A stretch of DNA of 42,004 bases, taken from contig UQHQ01000018.1 in assembly GCA_900540945.1 (NCBI GenBank), positions 1 to 42,004 of the forward strand, read 5' to 3'. Every line of letters starts with the position of its first letter. Within the stretch, counting starts at the first letter, position 1. Shown piece after piece: positions 23,847 to 30,769 of this stretch. The notes beneath the pieces are model-generated. The model did not search any database. It saw only the letters and a list, made by a program, of their open reading frames with translations, and was not told the DNA's origin. The translations under genes were made by a program, and so were the position numbers. Source of the DNA: an uncultured Collinsella sp. (GTDB lineage: Bacteria; Actinomycetota; Coriobacteriia; Coriobacteriales; Coriobacteriaceae).

Positions 23847-24824
23847 ATGCCAAGTGCTCAGGAGCTACAACAGCAATTTGGTGAATATCGAGGCGCTATG
23901 CCCCGTCCATCGGATTTCGATCTCTTTTGGAAGGACCGCATGGCCGAGGCCGACGCTGTCGAGCTCGACTACGAGATTGAGGCGGCTTCGGTTGCGGATT
24001 CCGCGACCTGTCGGTTTTTCGACCTCTGGTATACCGGCATGTGTGGTGCACGCCTGCATGCCAAGTACCTTAAACCTGTCTCGGACGAGCCCGTGCCATT
24101 GGTACTTCAGTTCCATGGGTATCCGGGTGCAAGCCGCAGCTGGTTTGAGCAGGCGTCGTTTGCGGGCATGGGCATGGCACTCATCGCCCTCGACTGCCCC
24201 GGCCAAGGAGGTCCCTCCGAGGACATTGGTGGATTTGAGGGCACGACGGTCGCGGGCCATATCGTCGCCGGTATCGACGGCGACCCGGCCAACCTCTACT
24301 ATGTCCGTTTGCACCAAGATATCCGCATTCTTTGCCGTATTGTTCGTGAGCTCGAGGGCATCGATCTTGCCCGTGTGTTTGTGAACGGCGCATCGCAGGG
24401 CGGCGGTTTGGGCATTGCGACCTGTGCGCTTAACAGCGAGCTTATCAATCGCGCCGCCATCCTCTATCCCTTCCTGTCGGATTTCCGCCTGGTCTGGGAT
24501 TTGGATGCCGACGACATTGCCTACGAGGGTCTGCGCTATTGGTCTCGCTGGTTTGACGAGGACTCGACTCGTATCGAGGAAGCCTATGCCAAGCTGGCGT
24601 ACTTCGATTCCAAGAACTTTGCCCCCATAGTCAAATGCCCCGTGCTGTTTGGCACGGGCACAGCCGATATCGTCTGTCCTCCGGCGACGCAGTTTGCAGT
24701 CTACAACAACCTGACCTGTGAAAAGCACCATGAGTTCTTTGAAGGCTTTGGCCACGAGGAGATTCAGGATTTTGACGATCTGATCATTCCGTTTTTCTGC
24801 AAGGGAGGGGAGGCTCATGTCTAA
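23847..24824 (+). CDS. AXE1-family carbohydrate acetylesterase, probable sialate O-acetylesterase role
   Basis: An alpha/beta-hydrolase of the acetyl xylan esterase / cephalosporin-C deacetylase (AXE1, CE7-like) family, cytoplasmic (no signal peptide). It has the oxyanion region LQFHGYPGASRSW (about residues 93-105), the nucleophile elbow NGASQGGG (Ser at about 181), the acid residue in FGTGTADIVCPP, and the catalytic His in GFGHEEIQDF. 325 aa is normal for the family. In a sialic acid operon the likely substrate is O-acetylated N-acetylneuraminate, whose acetyl groups block the lyase. That is inference from context, since CE7 enzymes also act on xylan and cephalosporins. ATG 23847 is chosen over TTG 23832, which lies directly on the ribosome-binding site. 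It overlaps the next gene by 8 bases. Confidence 0.82.
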   Translation: MPSAQELQQQFGEYRGAMPRPSDFDLFWKDRMAEADAVELDYEIEAASVADSATCRFFDLWYTGMCGARLHAKYLKPVSDEPVPLVLQFHGYPGASRSWFEQASFAGMGMALIALDCPGQGGPSEDIGGFEGTTVAGHIVAGIDGDPANLYYVRLHQDIRILCRIVRELEGIDLARVFVNGASQGGGLGIATCALNSELINRAAILYPFLSDFRLVWDLDADDIAYEGLRYWSRWFDEDSTRIEEAYAKLAYFDSKNFAPIVKCPVLFGTGTADIVCPPATQFAVYNNLTCEKHHEFFEGFGHEEIQDFDDLIIPFFCKGGEAHV

Positions 24825-25668
24825 GTGCGAGAGCAATGTCAATGAGCTGATTGTCCCCGAGCTTGCGGGGATTCCTGGGACGGTTTCGTCAAGGCTCTCT
24901 GATTTCCGGGATTGGCGTGGCGATGCTTCTGTGGATGTTTCCGAGTTGGAGACAGCCGCTTCGGACCTTGAGGTTTGCGGGCTGACCGTTACGGCGATTG
25001 ATTTCGCAAATCCGTGCGCGCGCTACTCCGAGGTTTCCTTTGAGCTCGGCGGGTATGTCGTGCACGGCCGTTTGATTGAGCCCTCTGGTTGCGCCCGAAG
25101 ATCCGAGCTTGTTCCGCTGTGTCTGATGTTCCATGACATCGACCGACCCGTGCGGGGATGGCATCACATGACGCGGTTTGCCGCCATGGGATATGCCGTG
25201 CTTGCGCTGGACGATGAGACTATTGGATCCAGCGATCTGCAGCAGGGGATTACCTCGCCTGCTTTTGTCGAGCGTGTCCGTTGGGGCTGCGCGTTGGCGA
25301 AGGTTGCGCGCAACCTTGATGGCATGGATCCCGACCGCATCTTTGCATGGGGCGAGGGCCTTGGCGGCGGTGTCGCGCTGGCGGTTTCTGCTCTGGACGA
25401 GCGGGGCCTTGCCTGCACGGCGCTTGCCAATCCGCTTCCCAGCGGTCTCGAGACGCTGTCGCCTCGGGTTCGTGGCTCGGTGCTCATGGGCACATCGCTC
25501 ATGGATACCGTGAGTGATCCCAAGGGCCAGTTTGCCGTATTCAACGGTCTTGAGTGTGACCGGAGGCATATCATCTATGCCAAATACGCTCACGAGCGCA
25601 TCAATGCGTTCGAAAACGAAGTCGTCGACTTCTTTAACCAAACGTTCTATTCGTGTTCTTTGGCCTAG
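24817..25668 (+). CDS. Esterase-like pseudoenzyme, paralogue of the preceding AXE1 protein
   Basis: A 283-aa alpha/beta-hydrolase-like protein that aligns by eye along its length with the preceding esterase: MFHDIDRPVRGW with QFHGYPGASRSW, WGEGLGGG with NGASQGGG, GTSLMDTVSDPKGQFAVFN with GTGTADIVCPPATQFAVYN, and KYAHERINAFEN with GFGHEEIQDFDD. The catalytic Asp and His positions are kept, but the nucleophile Ser is Gly and the HGYPG oxyanion motif is gone, so ester hydrolysis by the family mechanism is not expected. The frame is intact, with normal codon use and translational coupling (8-base overlap), which argues against a decaying pseudogene. It could be a binding or regulatory partner of the active esterase, or it could have a different chemistry. 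Confidence 0.75.
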   Translation: MSKCESNVNELIVPELAGIPGTVSSRLSDFRDWRGDASVDVSELETAASDLEVCGLTVTAIDFANPCARYSEVSFELGGYVVHGRLIEPSGCARRSELVPLCLMFHDIDRPVRGWHHMTRFAAMGYAVLALDDETIGSSDLQQGITSPAFVERVRWGCALAKVARNLDGMDPDRIFAWGEGLGGGVALAVSALDERGLACTALANPLPSGLETLSPRVRGSVLMGTSLMDTVSDPKGQFAVFNGLECDRRHIIYAKYAHERINAFENEVVDFFNQTFYSCSLA

Positions 25669-25736
25669 ACGGCCTGGACACCGCCAACAAGAGTGGGCGG
25701 CATAGGGCTGCCCGCCAGACAACTAAGGAGATTCTT

Positions 25737-26657
25737 GTGGCAACTCAGAAATTCACCGGCGTTATCCCTCCCGTCGTTGTTCCCGATACCGAAGACCACC
25801 AGCTCGACGTTGCCTCCTTTGAGCGCAGCATCAACCGCATGATCGATGCCGGCGTCGATGGCCTGTTCTTCCTGGGCTCCTCGGGCGAGGTCGTCTTCTC
25901 CACCGACGAGCGCCGTCGCCAGATTGTCGCAGAGGCCGTCCGTATCGTCGACCACCGCGTTCCCGTTCTGGTCGGCATCATCGACACCGAGACCGAGCGC
26001 ATGATCGAGCACGGCAAGGTCGCTCAGGAGCTGGGCGCCGATGCGCTCGTCGCCACCTGCCCGTTCTATGCCCTGCAGGGCATGACCGAGGTCGAGGAGC
26101 ACTTCCGCATCCTTCACGAGGAACTCGACCTGCCCATCTTCGCCTACGACATCCCCGTGTGCGTCCACACCAAGCTCCCCTGGAAGCTCCTTGCTAAGCT
26201 CGGCGCCGAGGGCGTCCTGGCTGGCGTCAAGGATTCCTCGGGCGATGACATCTCGTTCCGCTACCTCATTCAGGAGAACGAGAAGAACGGCCATCCGATG
26301 AGCATCCTTACCGGCCATGAGGTCGTCGTCGACGGTGCCTATCTCGGTGGCGCCGACGGTTCCGTTCCGGGCCTCGCCAACGTTGAGCCCGAGGGCTACG
26401 TTCGTCAGTGGAAGGCCGCTCAGGCTGGTGACTGGGCTACCGTCAAGGCCGAGCAGGATCGCCTCAATGAGATTTCGCACATCTGGGATGTCACCTCGGG
26501 CGTCCAGGGCTATGCCGGTGGCGTCGGCGCCTTCAAGACCGCTATGAACCTCATGGGCATCTTCGACAGCCCGACCATGCCGCGCCCGGTGAAGGCCATG
26601 ACCGGTGAGAACGTCGAGGCGATTCGCAAGGTCCTCCAGGACAACGGTCTCCTTTAA
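25737..26657 (+). CDS. nanA: N-acetylneuraminate lyase (DHDPS/NAL family)
   Basis: A class I aldolase of the DHDPS/N-acetylneuraminate lyase family, which cleaves Neu5Ac to ManNAc and pyruvate. Motifs are GSSGEVVF (carboxylate binding, about residues 47-54), FAYDIPV with the catalytic Tyr (about 137), and AGVKDSSGD with the Schiff-base Lys (about 166). 306 aa is typical. GTG 25737 is preceded by TAAGGAG; the open frame extends upstream through the end of the previous gene without a ribosome-binding site. The family also contains DHDPS and other aldolases, so the motifs alone do not settle the substrate. Adjacent nanK and nanE genes make the NanA call strong. Confidence 0.87.
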   Translation: MATQKFTGVIPPVVVPDTEDHQLDVASFERSINRMIDAGVDGLFFLGSSGEVVFSTDERRRQIVAEAVRIVDHRVPVLVGIIDTETERMIEHGKVAQELGADALVATCPFYALQGMTEVEEHFRILHEELDLPIFAYDIPVCVHTKLPWKLLAKLGAEGVLAGVKDSSGDDISFRYLIQENEKNGHPMSILTGHEVVVDGAYLGGADGSVPGLANVEPEGYVRQWKAAQAGDWATVKAEQDRLNEISHIWDVTSGVQGYAGGVGAFKTAMNLMGIFDSPTMPRPVKAMTGENVEAIRKVLQDNGLL

Positions 26658-26660
26658 GGC

Positions 26661-26755
26661 TTTCCCAGGCACCCGACCTCGCCGTTCAACCGTGCGGCCA
26701 TGACCCATTAGGCCAATGGCCGCACGGTTTCTCGGCGATCTCGGGCACCTGGAAA
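26661..26755 (+). repeat. Long segmented hairpin between nanA and nanK
   Basis: Four nested helices pair in register: CCAGG (26665-26669) with CCTGG (26748-26752), CCCGA (26672) with TCGGG (26741), TCGCCG (26679) with CGGCGA (26733), and CCGTGCGGCCAT (26690-26701) with ATGGCCGCACGG (26716-26727). Internal loops are symmetric (2+2, 2+2, 5+5) and TTT/AAA extends the base. In all it has 28 or more base pairs over about 92 nt, with a 14-nt apical loop and no T run. Confidence 0.85.
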
Positions 26756-26828
26756 ACCTTTACCGCGCTGTGACGGCTAGCCTGACGGCGCATTTCCTGT
26801 AGTTGTTTTGTCTCCGAAGGAGAACGAC

Positions 26829-27794
26829 ATGGAGAACAAGTACGTCTGCTCTGTCGATATCGGCGGAACTAAGATCGCGACTGCCATCATGGAGTACCCG
26901 GCTGACGGCGGTGTGCCCCATCCCGTTTTTGAGGCTGAGGTTCCCACCGAGGCCCAGGAGGGTGGCGAAGCGGTCTTCCAGCGCATCGAGGCGTCTATCA
27001 AGGCAGCTCTTGAAGCAAATCCCGATGTCGAGGTCCTCGGAGTTGGCATCGGCGCTGCCGGTGTCGTCGACCCCAAGACGGGCGCCATCGCGTATGCCAA
27101 TGAGATTATGCCCGGCTGGTCCGGCGTTCAGTTGGGGCCGCGTCTGCGCGAGGACCTCGGCCTTCCCGTTGCCGTTGTAGGCGACGTGCAGGCTCATGCT
27201 CTGGGCGAGGCCCACTGGGGCGTCGGCAAGGGCAAGTTCTCCGTCTTGTGTTTGGGCATCGGTACGGGCATCGGTGGCGCATATGTCGAGAACGGCCGCG
27301 TGATGCAGGGCTTCCATGGTGCTGCCGGCCATATGGGCCACATCGAGTGCTCGGCTGCCGCTGGCATTCCCTGCGCCTGCGGGCGTTCCGGCCATCTGGA
27401 GTCGGTTGCTTCCGGAACATCAATCGGGCGCATGTACGATGAGCGTTTTGGCCGCGTCGACCCCAGCCGTCCTTCGGTCGGCCGTGACGTGAACGACCTG
27501 TGCCGCGCAGGCGACACAAAGGCGACCGAGGTCATTCATGACGCCGGCTTTGCGCTGGGCGCCAGCCTGGGCTCGCTCGCTAACATCCTGGACCCTGAGG
27601 TCATCGTGCTTTCGGGCGGCGTGATTCACCAAGGTCCCGATTGGCGTTCACAGACGTGGAAGGACTCGGTGCACGAGGGCTATGCCAGCCAGGCGCTCGA
27701 CCCGCTTCAGGACACGCCGATTCTCATCGGCTCTCTGGAGGGCGACGCGCCGCTCATCGGTGCTGCCGAACACCTTCTTGCGTCGTTGAAGTAA
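26829..27794 (+). CDS. nanK: ROK-family N-acetylmannosamine kinase
   Basis: Phosphorylates ManNAc to ManNAc-6-P with ATP. The N-terminal phosphate-binding motif SVDIGGTKIA (about residues 8-17) and the second-domain GIGTGIGGAYV are intact, as is the sugar-binding segment GAAGHMGHIE. The ROK zinc motif, usually CxCGxxGCxE, reads CACGRSGHLE here, with His in place of the last Cys. 321 aa. ATG 26829 is preceded by GAAGGAG. ROK proteins include glucokinases and repressors; the absence of an N-terminal helix-turn-helix rules out a repressor, and its position between nanA and nanE supports NanK. Confidence 0.88.
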   Translation: MENKYVCSVDIGGTKIATAIMEYPADGGVPHPVFEAEVPTEAQEGGEAVFQRIEASIKAALEANPDVEVLGVGIGAAGVVDPKTGAIAYANEIMPGWSGVQLGPRLREDLGLPVAVVGDVQAHALGEAHWGVGKGKFSVLCLGIGTGIGGAYVENGRVMQGFHGAAGHMGHIECSAAAGIPCACGRSGHLESVASGTSIGRMYDERFGRVDPSRPSVGRDVNDLCRAGDTKATEVIHDAGFALGASLGSLANILDPEVIVLSGGVIHQGPDWRSQTWKDSVHEGYASQALDPLQDTPILIGSLEGDAPLIGAAEHLLASLK

Positions 27795-27811
27795 ATATAA
27801 CTACCAAGTGC

Positions 27812-27909
27812 GCCTTCTGAGGTGCCGCAGATTGACGTGAAAGAGGAGCGAAACGTACTTCGGTACGCGAGCGACGGTTTGAACGTCAAGGTGCAGTGTC
27901 TCAGAAGGC
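27812..27909 (+). repeat. Long hairpin with UUCG cap between nanK and nanE
   Basis: The ends pair perfectly over 10 bp, GCCTTCTGAG (27812-27821) with CTCAGAAGGC (27900-27909). An inner helix pairs TTGACGT (27832-27838) with ACGTCAA (27883-27889), with partial pairing between (GCA with TGC). The apical stem CGTAC-TTCG-GTACG (27854-27867) is a classic cUUCGg tetraloop. TGTTTTGAG follows, so weak termination is possible. It fills most of the 140-bp gap. Confidence 0.85.
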
Positions 27910-27934
27910 TGTTTTGAGAAAGGTTGAGTCGAAC

Positions 27935-28621
27935 ATGACCGTCGATCCTTTGATCCAGTCCCTGAAGGGTAAGCTCGTCGTGAGCGTTCAGGCGTATATG
28001 GGCGAGCCGCTTCGTACACCCGAGACCATGGCTCAAATGTCCCGTGCTTGCGAGCTTGGCGGCGCCGCCGCCATTCGCTGCCAGGGCCTTGCCGACATTG
28101 CCGCCATTAAGGGCCGCTGTGAGGTTCCTGTTATCGGCCTGTGGAAGGATGGGCACGAGGGCGTTTACATCACGCCGACGCTGCGTCACGCTCGCGCCTG
28201 CGTTGCTGCCGGTGCCGATATCGTGGCGATCGACGCCACCGATCGTCCGCGCCCCGATGGTAAGACGGTCGAGGATACTTTCAGCCCGCTGCATGAGGAG
28301 GGTGTGCTCCTGATGGCGGATTGTGCCACCATCGAGGACATTCGCCGTGCGGTTGATATGGGCTTCGACCTGGTATCCACCACACTCTCTCACGGTGTCG
28401 CCGCCATCGACTGCACCATGGCCGATGGCCCCGACCTGCCGCTCCTGCGTCAGGCGACCGAGGAATTTCCCGGCCTTCCCATCATTTGCGAGGGTCGCGT
28501 GCATACGCCCGAGGAGGCTCGCGCTGCAATCGACGCCGGCGCGTGGGCCGTTGTCGTCGGCACCGCTATCACGCACCCCACGAGTATTACAAGTTGGTTC
28601 AAGGCTGCGCTTGAGGCGTAA
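27935..28621 (+). CDS. nanE: N-acetylmannosamine-6-phosphate 2-epimerase
   Basis: A TIM-barrel epimerase converting ManNAc-6-P to GlcNAc-6-P, the entry point to the Nag pathway. Family features are LVVSVQAYMGEPL near the start (substrate phosphate side), the catalytic Lys in GLWKDGHEG, DATDRPRPDGK (Asp, Arg contacts), and the late ICEGRVHTPEEA with the catalytic Glu, then GAWAVVVGTAIT. 228 aa is typical. ATG 27935 has GAAAGG in front; an upstream extension would start inside the hairpin. It is the last gene of the operon and is followed by a terminator. Confidence 0.92.
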   Translation: MTVDPLIQSLKGKLVVSVQAYMGEPLRTPETMAQMSRACELGGAAAIRCQGLADIAAIKGRCEVPVIGLWKDGHEGVYITPTLRHARACVAAGADIVAIDATDRPRPDGKTVEDTFSPLHEEGVLLMADCATIEDIRRAVDMGFDLVSTTLSHGVAAIDCTMADGPDLPLLRQATEEFPGLPIICEGRVHTPEEARAAIDAGAWAVVVGTAITHPTSITSWFKAALEA

Positions 28622-28648
28622 GACGGGCCTTGTATCCGCTTGGGGCGG

Positions 28649-28654
28649 TATACT
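28649..28654 (+). promoter_or_regulatory. Possible -10 box for rapZ-whiA
   Basis: TATACT lies 66 bases before the rapZ start. The nearest TTG hexamer, TTGTAT (28630-28635), is only 13 bp away, which is short. A start near 28661 would place the following hairpin in the rapZ leader. Confidence 0.35.
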
Positions 28655-28672
28655 CAATAAAGGCAATTGATC

Positions 28673-28708
28673 GCGCGGGATCCGCTGGCCGGGTCCCGCG
28701 CTTATTTT
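28673..28708 (+). terminator. Terminator of the sialic acid operon
   Basis: GCGCGGGATCCG (28673-28684) pairs with the strand ending TCCCGCGC (28690-28701) over 12 bp with one G-U and a CTGGC loop, followed by TTATTTT. It ends four bases before the rapZ ribosome-binding site, so it may also act as a leader attenuator for rapZ. Confidence 0.75.
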
Positions 28709-28719
28709 AGGAGGCACAC

Positions 28720-29640
28720 ATGCAAAAGGGAGATGCCATGGATGCGGCGGAGCGCTCGGAGCGTATCCCCGATATCGTCATCATCACCGGAATGTCCGGC
28801 TCGGGCCGAACGCAAGCCATGCATGTGTTTGAGGACATGGGCTATTTTTGTATCGACAACCTGCCCCCACGCCTGATTGCCCAGCTTGCTGAGCTCGTTG
28901 GCATCAATACGGGCGTGGGCAGGCACCTTGCCGTTACCTGCGACCTGCGTAGCCAGGGCTTGTTCGATGAACTGCTCGATGCTGTTGCCGCACTGGAAGA
29001 GCGCGAGATGAGCTGCGACATTGTGTTTCTCGAGGCGTCTGACGAGGTGCTGATTCGCCGGTATAGCGAAAACCGTCGTCGCCATCCCATTGCAAAGCCG
29101 GGGGAGACCACGGCCGACGCTATTCAGCGTGAACGTCTGCAGCTGCAGGGCGTTCGCGATCGAGCCGATATGATTATCGACACGAGCCGCTTGCGCACTT
29201 CTGCCTTGCGCAACAAGCTGCGCATGGCTTTTTCCGAGCTGTCCGACCAGCAGCTTATGGATGTCCACGTGTTCTCGTTTGGCTTTAAGCATGGCATGCC
29301 CGTCGAGGCGGATATCATGATCGATGTTCGCTTCTTGCCCAATCCTTTCTACGATCCCGAGATGCGCACCATGACCGGTCTCGATAAGAAGGTCTCCGAT
29401 TTTGTCTTGGACCACCCCAAGACCCAGGAGTTCTGGAAGGCCTGGACCCAGCTGCTCGATACGGTCATGCCGGGTTATATCGCAGAGGGCAAGCCGCAGC
29501 TTTCCATTGCTATCGGCTGCACAGGCGGACAGCACCGTAGCGTCGCCATTGCCGAGGCCACGGCCCGCTACCTGGAGGGTGCTCAGTATCATGTGAGCAT
29601 CTCCCACCGTGACCTGTCGCGTGCCAACACGAAGGCATAG
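28720..29640 (+). CDS. rapZ: RapZ/YvcJ-family nucleotide-binding protein
   Basis: A P-loop protein of the RapZ family. In E. coli RapZ is an RNase E adaptor controlling GlmS through small RNAs, and in Bacillus YvcJ binds GTP/ATP. The P-loop reads GMSGSGRTQAM (about residues 24-34), with Arg in place of the usual Lys, a variation also typical of actinobacterial members. DMGYFCIDNLPP, FLEASDEVLIRRYSENRRRHP and the C-terminal IGCTGGQHRSVAIAE are diagnostic. 306 aa. GGAGG precedes the ATG. whiA starts 7 bases downstream. The job in actinobacteria lacking GlmY/GlmZ is not established. Confidence 0.93.
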   Translation: MQKGDAMDAAERSERIPDIVIITGMSGSGRTQAMHVFEDMGYFCIDNLPPRLIAQLAELVGINTGVGRHLAVTCDLRSQGLFDELLDAVAALEEREMSCDIVFLEASDEVLIRRYSENRRRHPIAKPGETTADAIQRERLQLQGVRDRADMIIDTSRLRTSALRNKLRMAFSELSDQQLMDVHVFSFGFKHGMPVEADIMIDVRFLPNPFYDPEMRTMTGLDKKVSDFVLDHPKTQEFWKAWTQLLDTVMPGYIAEGKPQLSIAIGCTGGQHRSVAIAEATARYLEGAQYHVSISHRDLSRANTKA

Positions 29641-29646
29641 GTTTAC

Positions 29647-30576
29647 ATGTCGTTTACCGCTGAGGTGCGTGACGAGCTTGCGCGCTGCGAACCAGAATGC
29701 GAATACTGCGATTTGTCGACGCTTGCTGCGCTAACGCGTGTGAGCGGCACGCTTTCGCTGGCGGGCTCGGGACGGTACCGCTTGACGGTCGCGACCGAGA
29801 CGGGTGCTGTAGCGCGCACGATGATTGCGCTGACGCATCGTATCCTTAAGCTCAAGACCGAATTCACGGTTCGCAAGTCGGTTCTGCACAAGGTACGAAA
29901 CTATCTCATCACCTTGCCCGATCAGCCCGATTTGGATAAGGCTCTGGTGCTGCTGGGCATTCTCGACCGTAGGGGAGGGCTCGTCGCGGGTGTGCCGCGC
30001 CACATCGTCGCCCGTCCTTGCTGCAGGCTCGCCTATATTCGCGGTGCGCTGATTGCCGGAGGCTTTGTTGCCGACCCGCGTGGCGATTTTCATTTGGAGA
30101 TCGCGGTTCAGGGCGAGGAGTATGCAAAGGGACTTTGCGACCTTCTGGAGCAGATTGGAGTTCACGCCCGCGTCAATGCGCGTCGCGGCTCGTATGCCGT
30201 GTACATCAAGAGTGCCGAGGAGATTAAACGTCTGTTACAGCTGATTGGCGCCAAGCGCAGCGTTGCCGAGATTGAAGAGGCCCGCGCGGTTAAGCTGGTG
30301 AAGAACGACGTGAATCGTCGCGTGAACGCAGAGCTTGCCAACCAGACCAGAAGTGCCGGTGCCGCCCAACATCAGCTTGCGCTCATCGATGAGCTTGATC
30401 GGCGCGGTTTGCGCGAAACGCTGCCGGACGCTCTGGCAGTTTTTTGTGACTTACGCGAGCGTTACCCCGATCTCTCACTGCGAGATTTGGGGGAAATGGC
30501 CGACCCTCCTTTGTCGAAGTCGGCCTTGTATCACCGTGTTTTGCGCCTTGAAAAGCTCATTGAAGCAAGCGGGTAG
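29647..30576 (+). CDS. whiA: WhiA, DNA-binding regulator of the sporulation/division family
   Basis: WhiA combines a degenerate LAGLIDADG homing-endonuclease-like N-terminal domain with a C-terminal helix-turn-helix. Seen here are MSFTAEVRDELAR at the start, LAYIRGALIAGGFVADPRGDFHLE (key part IRGALIAGGF) near residue 130, and the HTH region LSLRDLGEMADPPLSKSALYHRV (key part LSKSALYHRVLRLEKL) at the end. 309 aa. It is conserved in Gram-positives; in Streptomyces it controls septation, and in Bacillus it affects division and chromosome segregation without being sporulation-specific. It directly follows rapZ; the yvcK gene that normally lies between them is absent. Confidence 0.95.
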   Translation: MSFTAEVRDELARCEPECEYCDLSTLAALTRVSGTLSLAGSGRYRLTVATETGAVARTMIALTHRILKLKTEFTVRKSVLHKVRNYLITLPDQPDLDKALVLLGILDRRGGLVAGVPRHIVARPCCRLAYIRGALIAGGFVADPRGDFHLEIAVQGEEYAKGLCDLLEQIGVHARVNARRGSYAVYIKSAEEIKRLLQLIGAKRSVAEIEEARAVKLVKNDVNRRVNAELANQTRSAGAAQHQLALIDELDRRGLRETLPDALAVFCDLRERYPDLSLRDLGEMADPPLSKSALYHRVLRLEKLIEASG

Positions 30577-30640
30577 TTTAACGCAATAGCTTTTATGGTG
30601 GTTTAACTGCTGTTTTATACGTTAAAGCGTTTTAACGCAA
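30576..30640. promoter_or_regulatory. Operator-like palindrome and half-site cluster upstream of gap
   Basis: The sequence CGTTAAAGCGTTTTAACG (30620-30637) is an inverted repeat, CGTTAAA/TTTAACG, with a CG centre, in the style of LacI-family operators. TTTAACGCAA occurs as a direct repeat at 30577-30586 and 30631-30640, and GTTTAAC again at 30601-30607. The cluster lies 55-120 bases upstream of the gap -10 box in the most AT-rich stretch of the window. Confidence 0.55.
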
Positions 30641-30691
30641 ATTTGATTTTCAATTTCGAGCATTCTCGTGAAATTCAAGCCAAAAAAAAGG

Positions 30692-30697
30692 TATATT
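30692..30697 (+). promoter_or_regulatory. -10 box of the gap promoter
   Basis: TATATT lies 72 bases before the gap start codon, downstream of an A8 run (30682-30689). The -35 region (TGAAAT, 30669-30674, spacing 17) is weak. Confidence 0.5.
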
Positions 30698-30769
30698 AGG
30701 CGAGTGGTTAGTTTGTGGGCCTCAACGGCAGGCGCTGTAGCTTGCGGGGGCCTTACGAAAGGAGACACA

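Noticed and set aside
19975..23853. A very long open frame (over 1,200 codons) on the strand opposite the sialic acid transporter genes
   Set aside because: It mirrors three well-supported genes in the codon-phase typical of high GC3 coding DNA and shows no recognisable domain or ribosome-binding site. It is a by-product of biased codons.
25653..25736. N-terminal extension of nanA overlapping the previous gene
   Set aside because: The extension lacks a ribosome-binding site and family similarity, whereas GTG 25737 has TAAGGAG and yields the usual NAL start.
30620..30637. Rex (redox) operator at gap
   Set aside because: Rex sites have TTAA-type half-sites separated by 4 bases in the Clostridia form; here GTTAA and TTAAC are 6 apart, so a LacI-type reading fits better.
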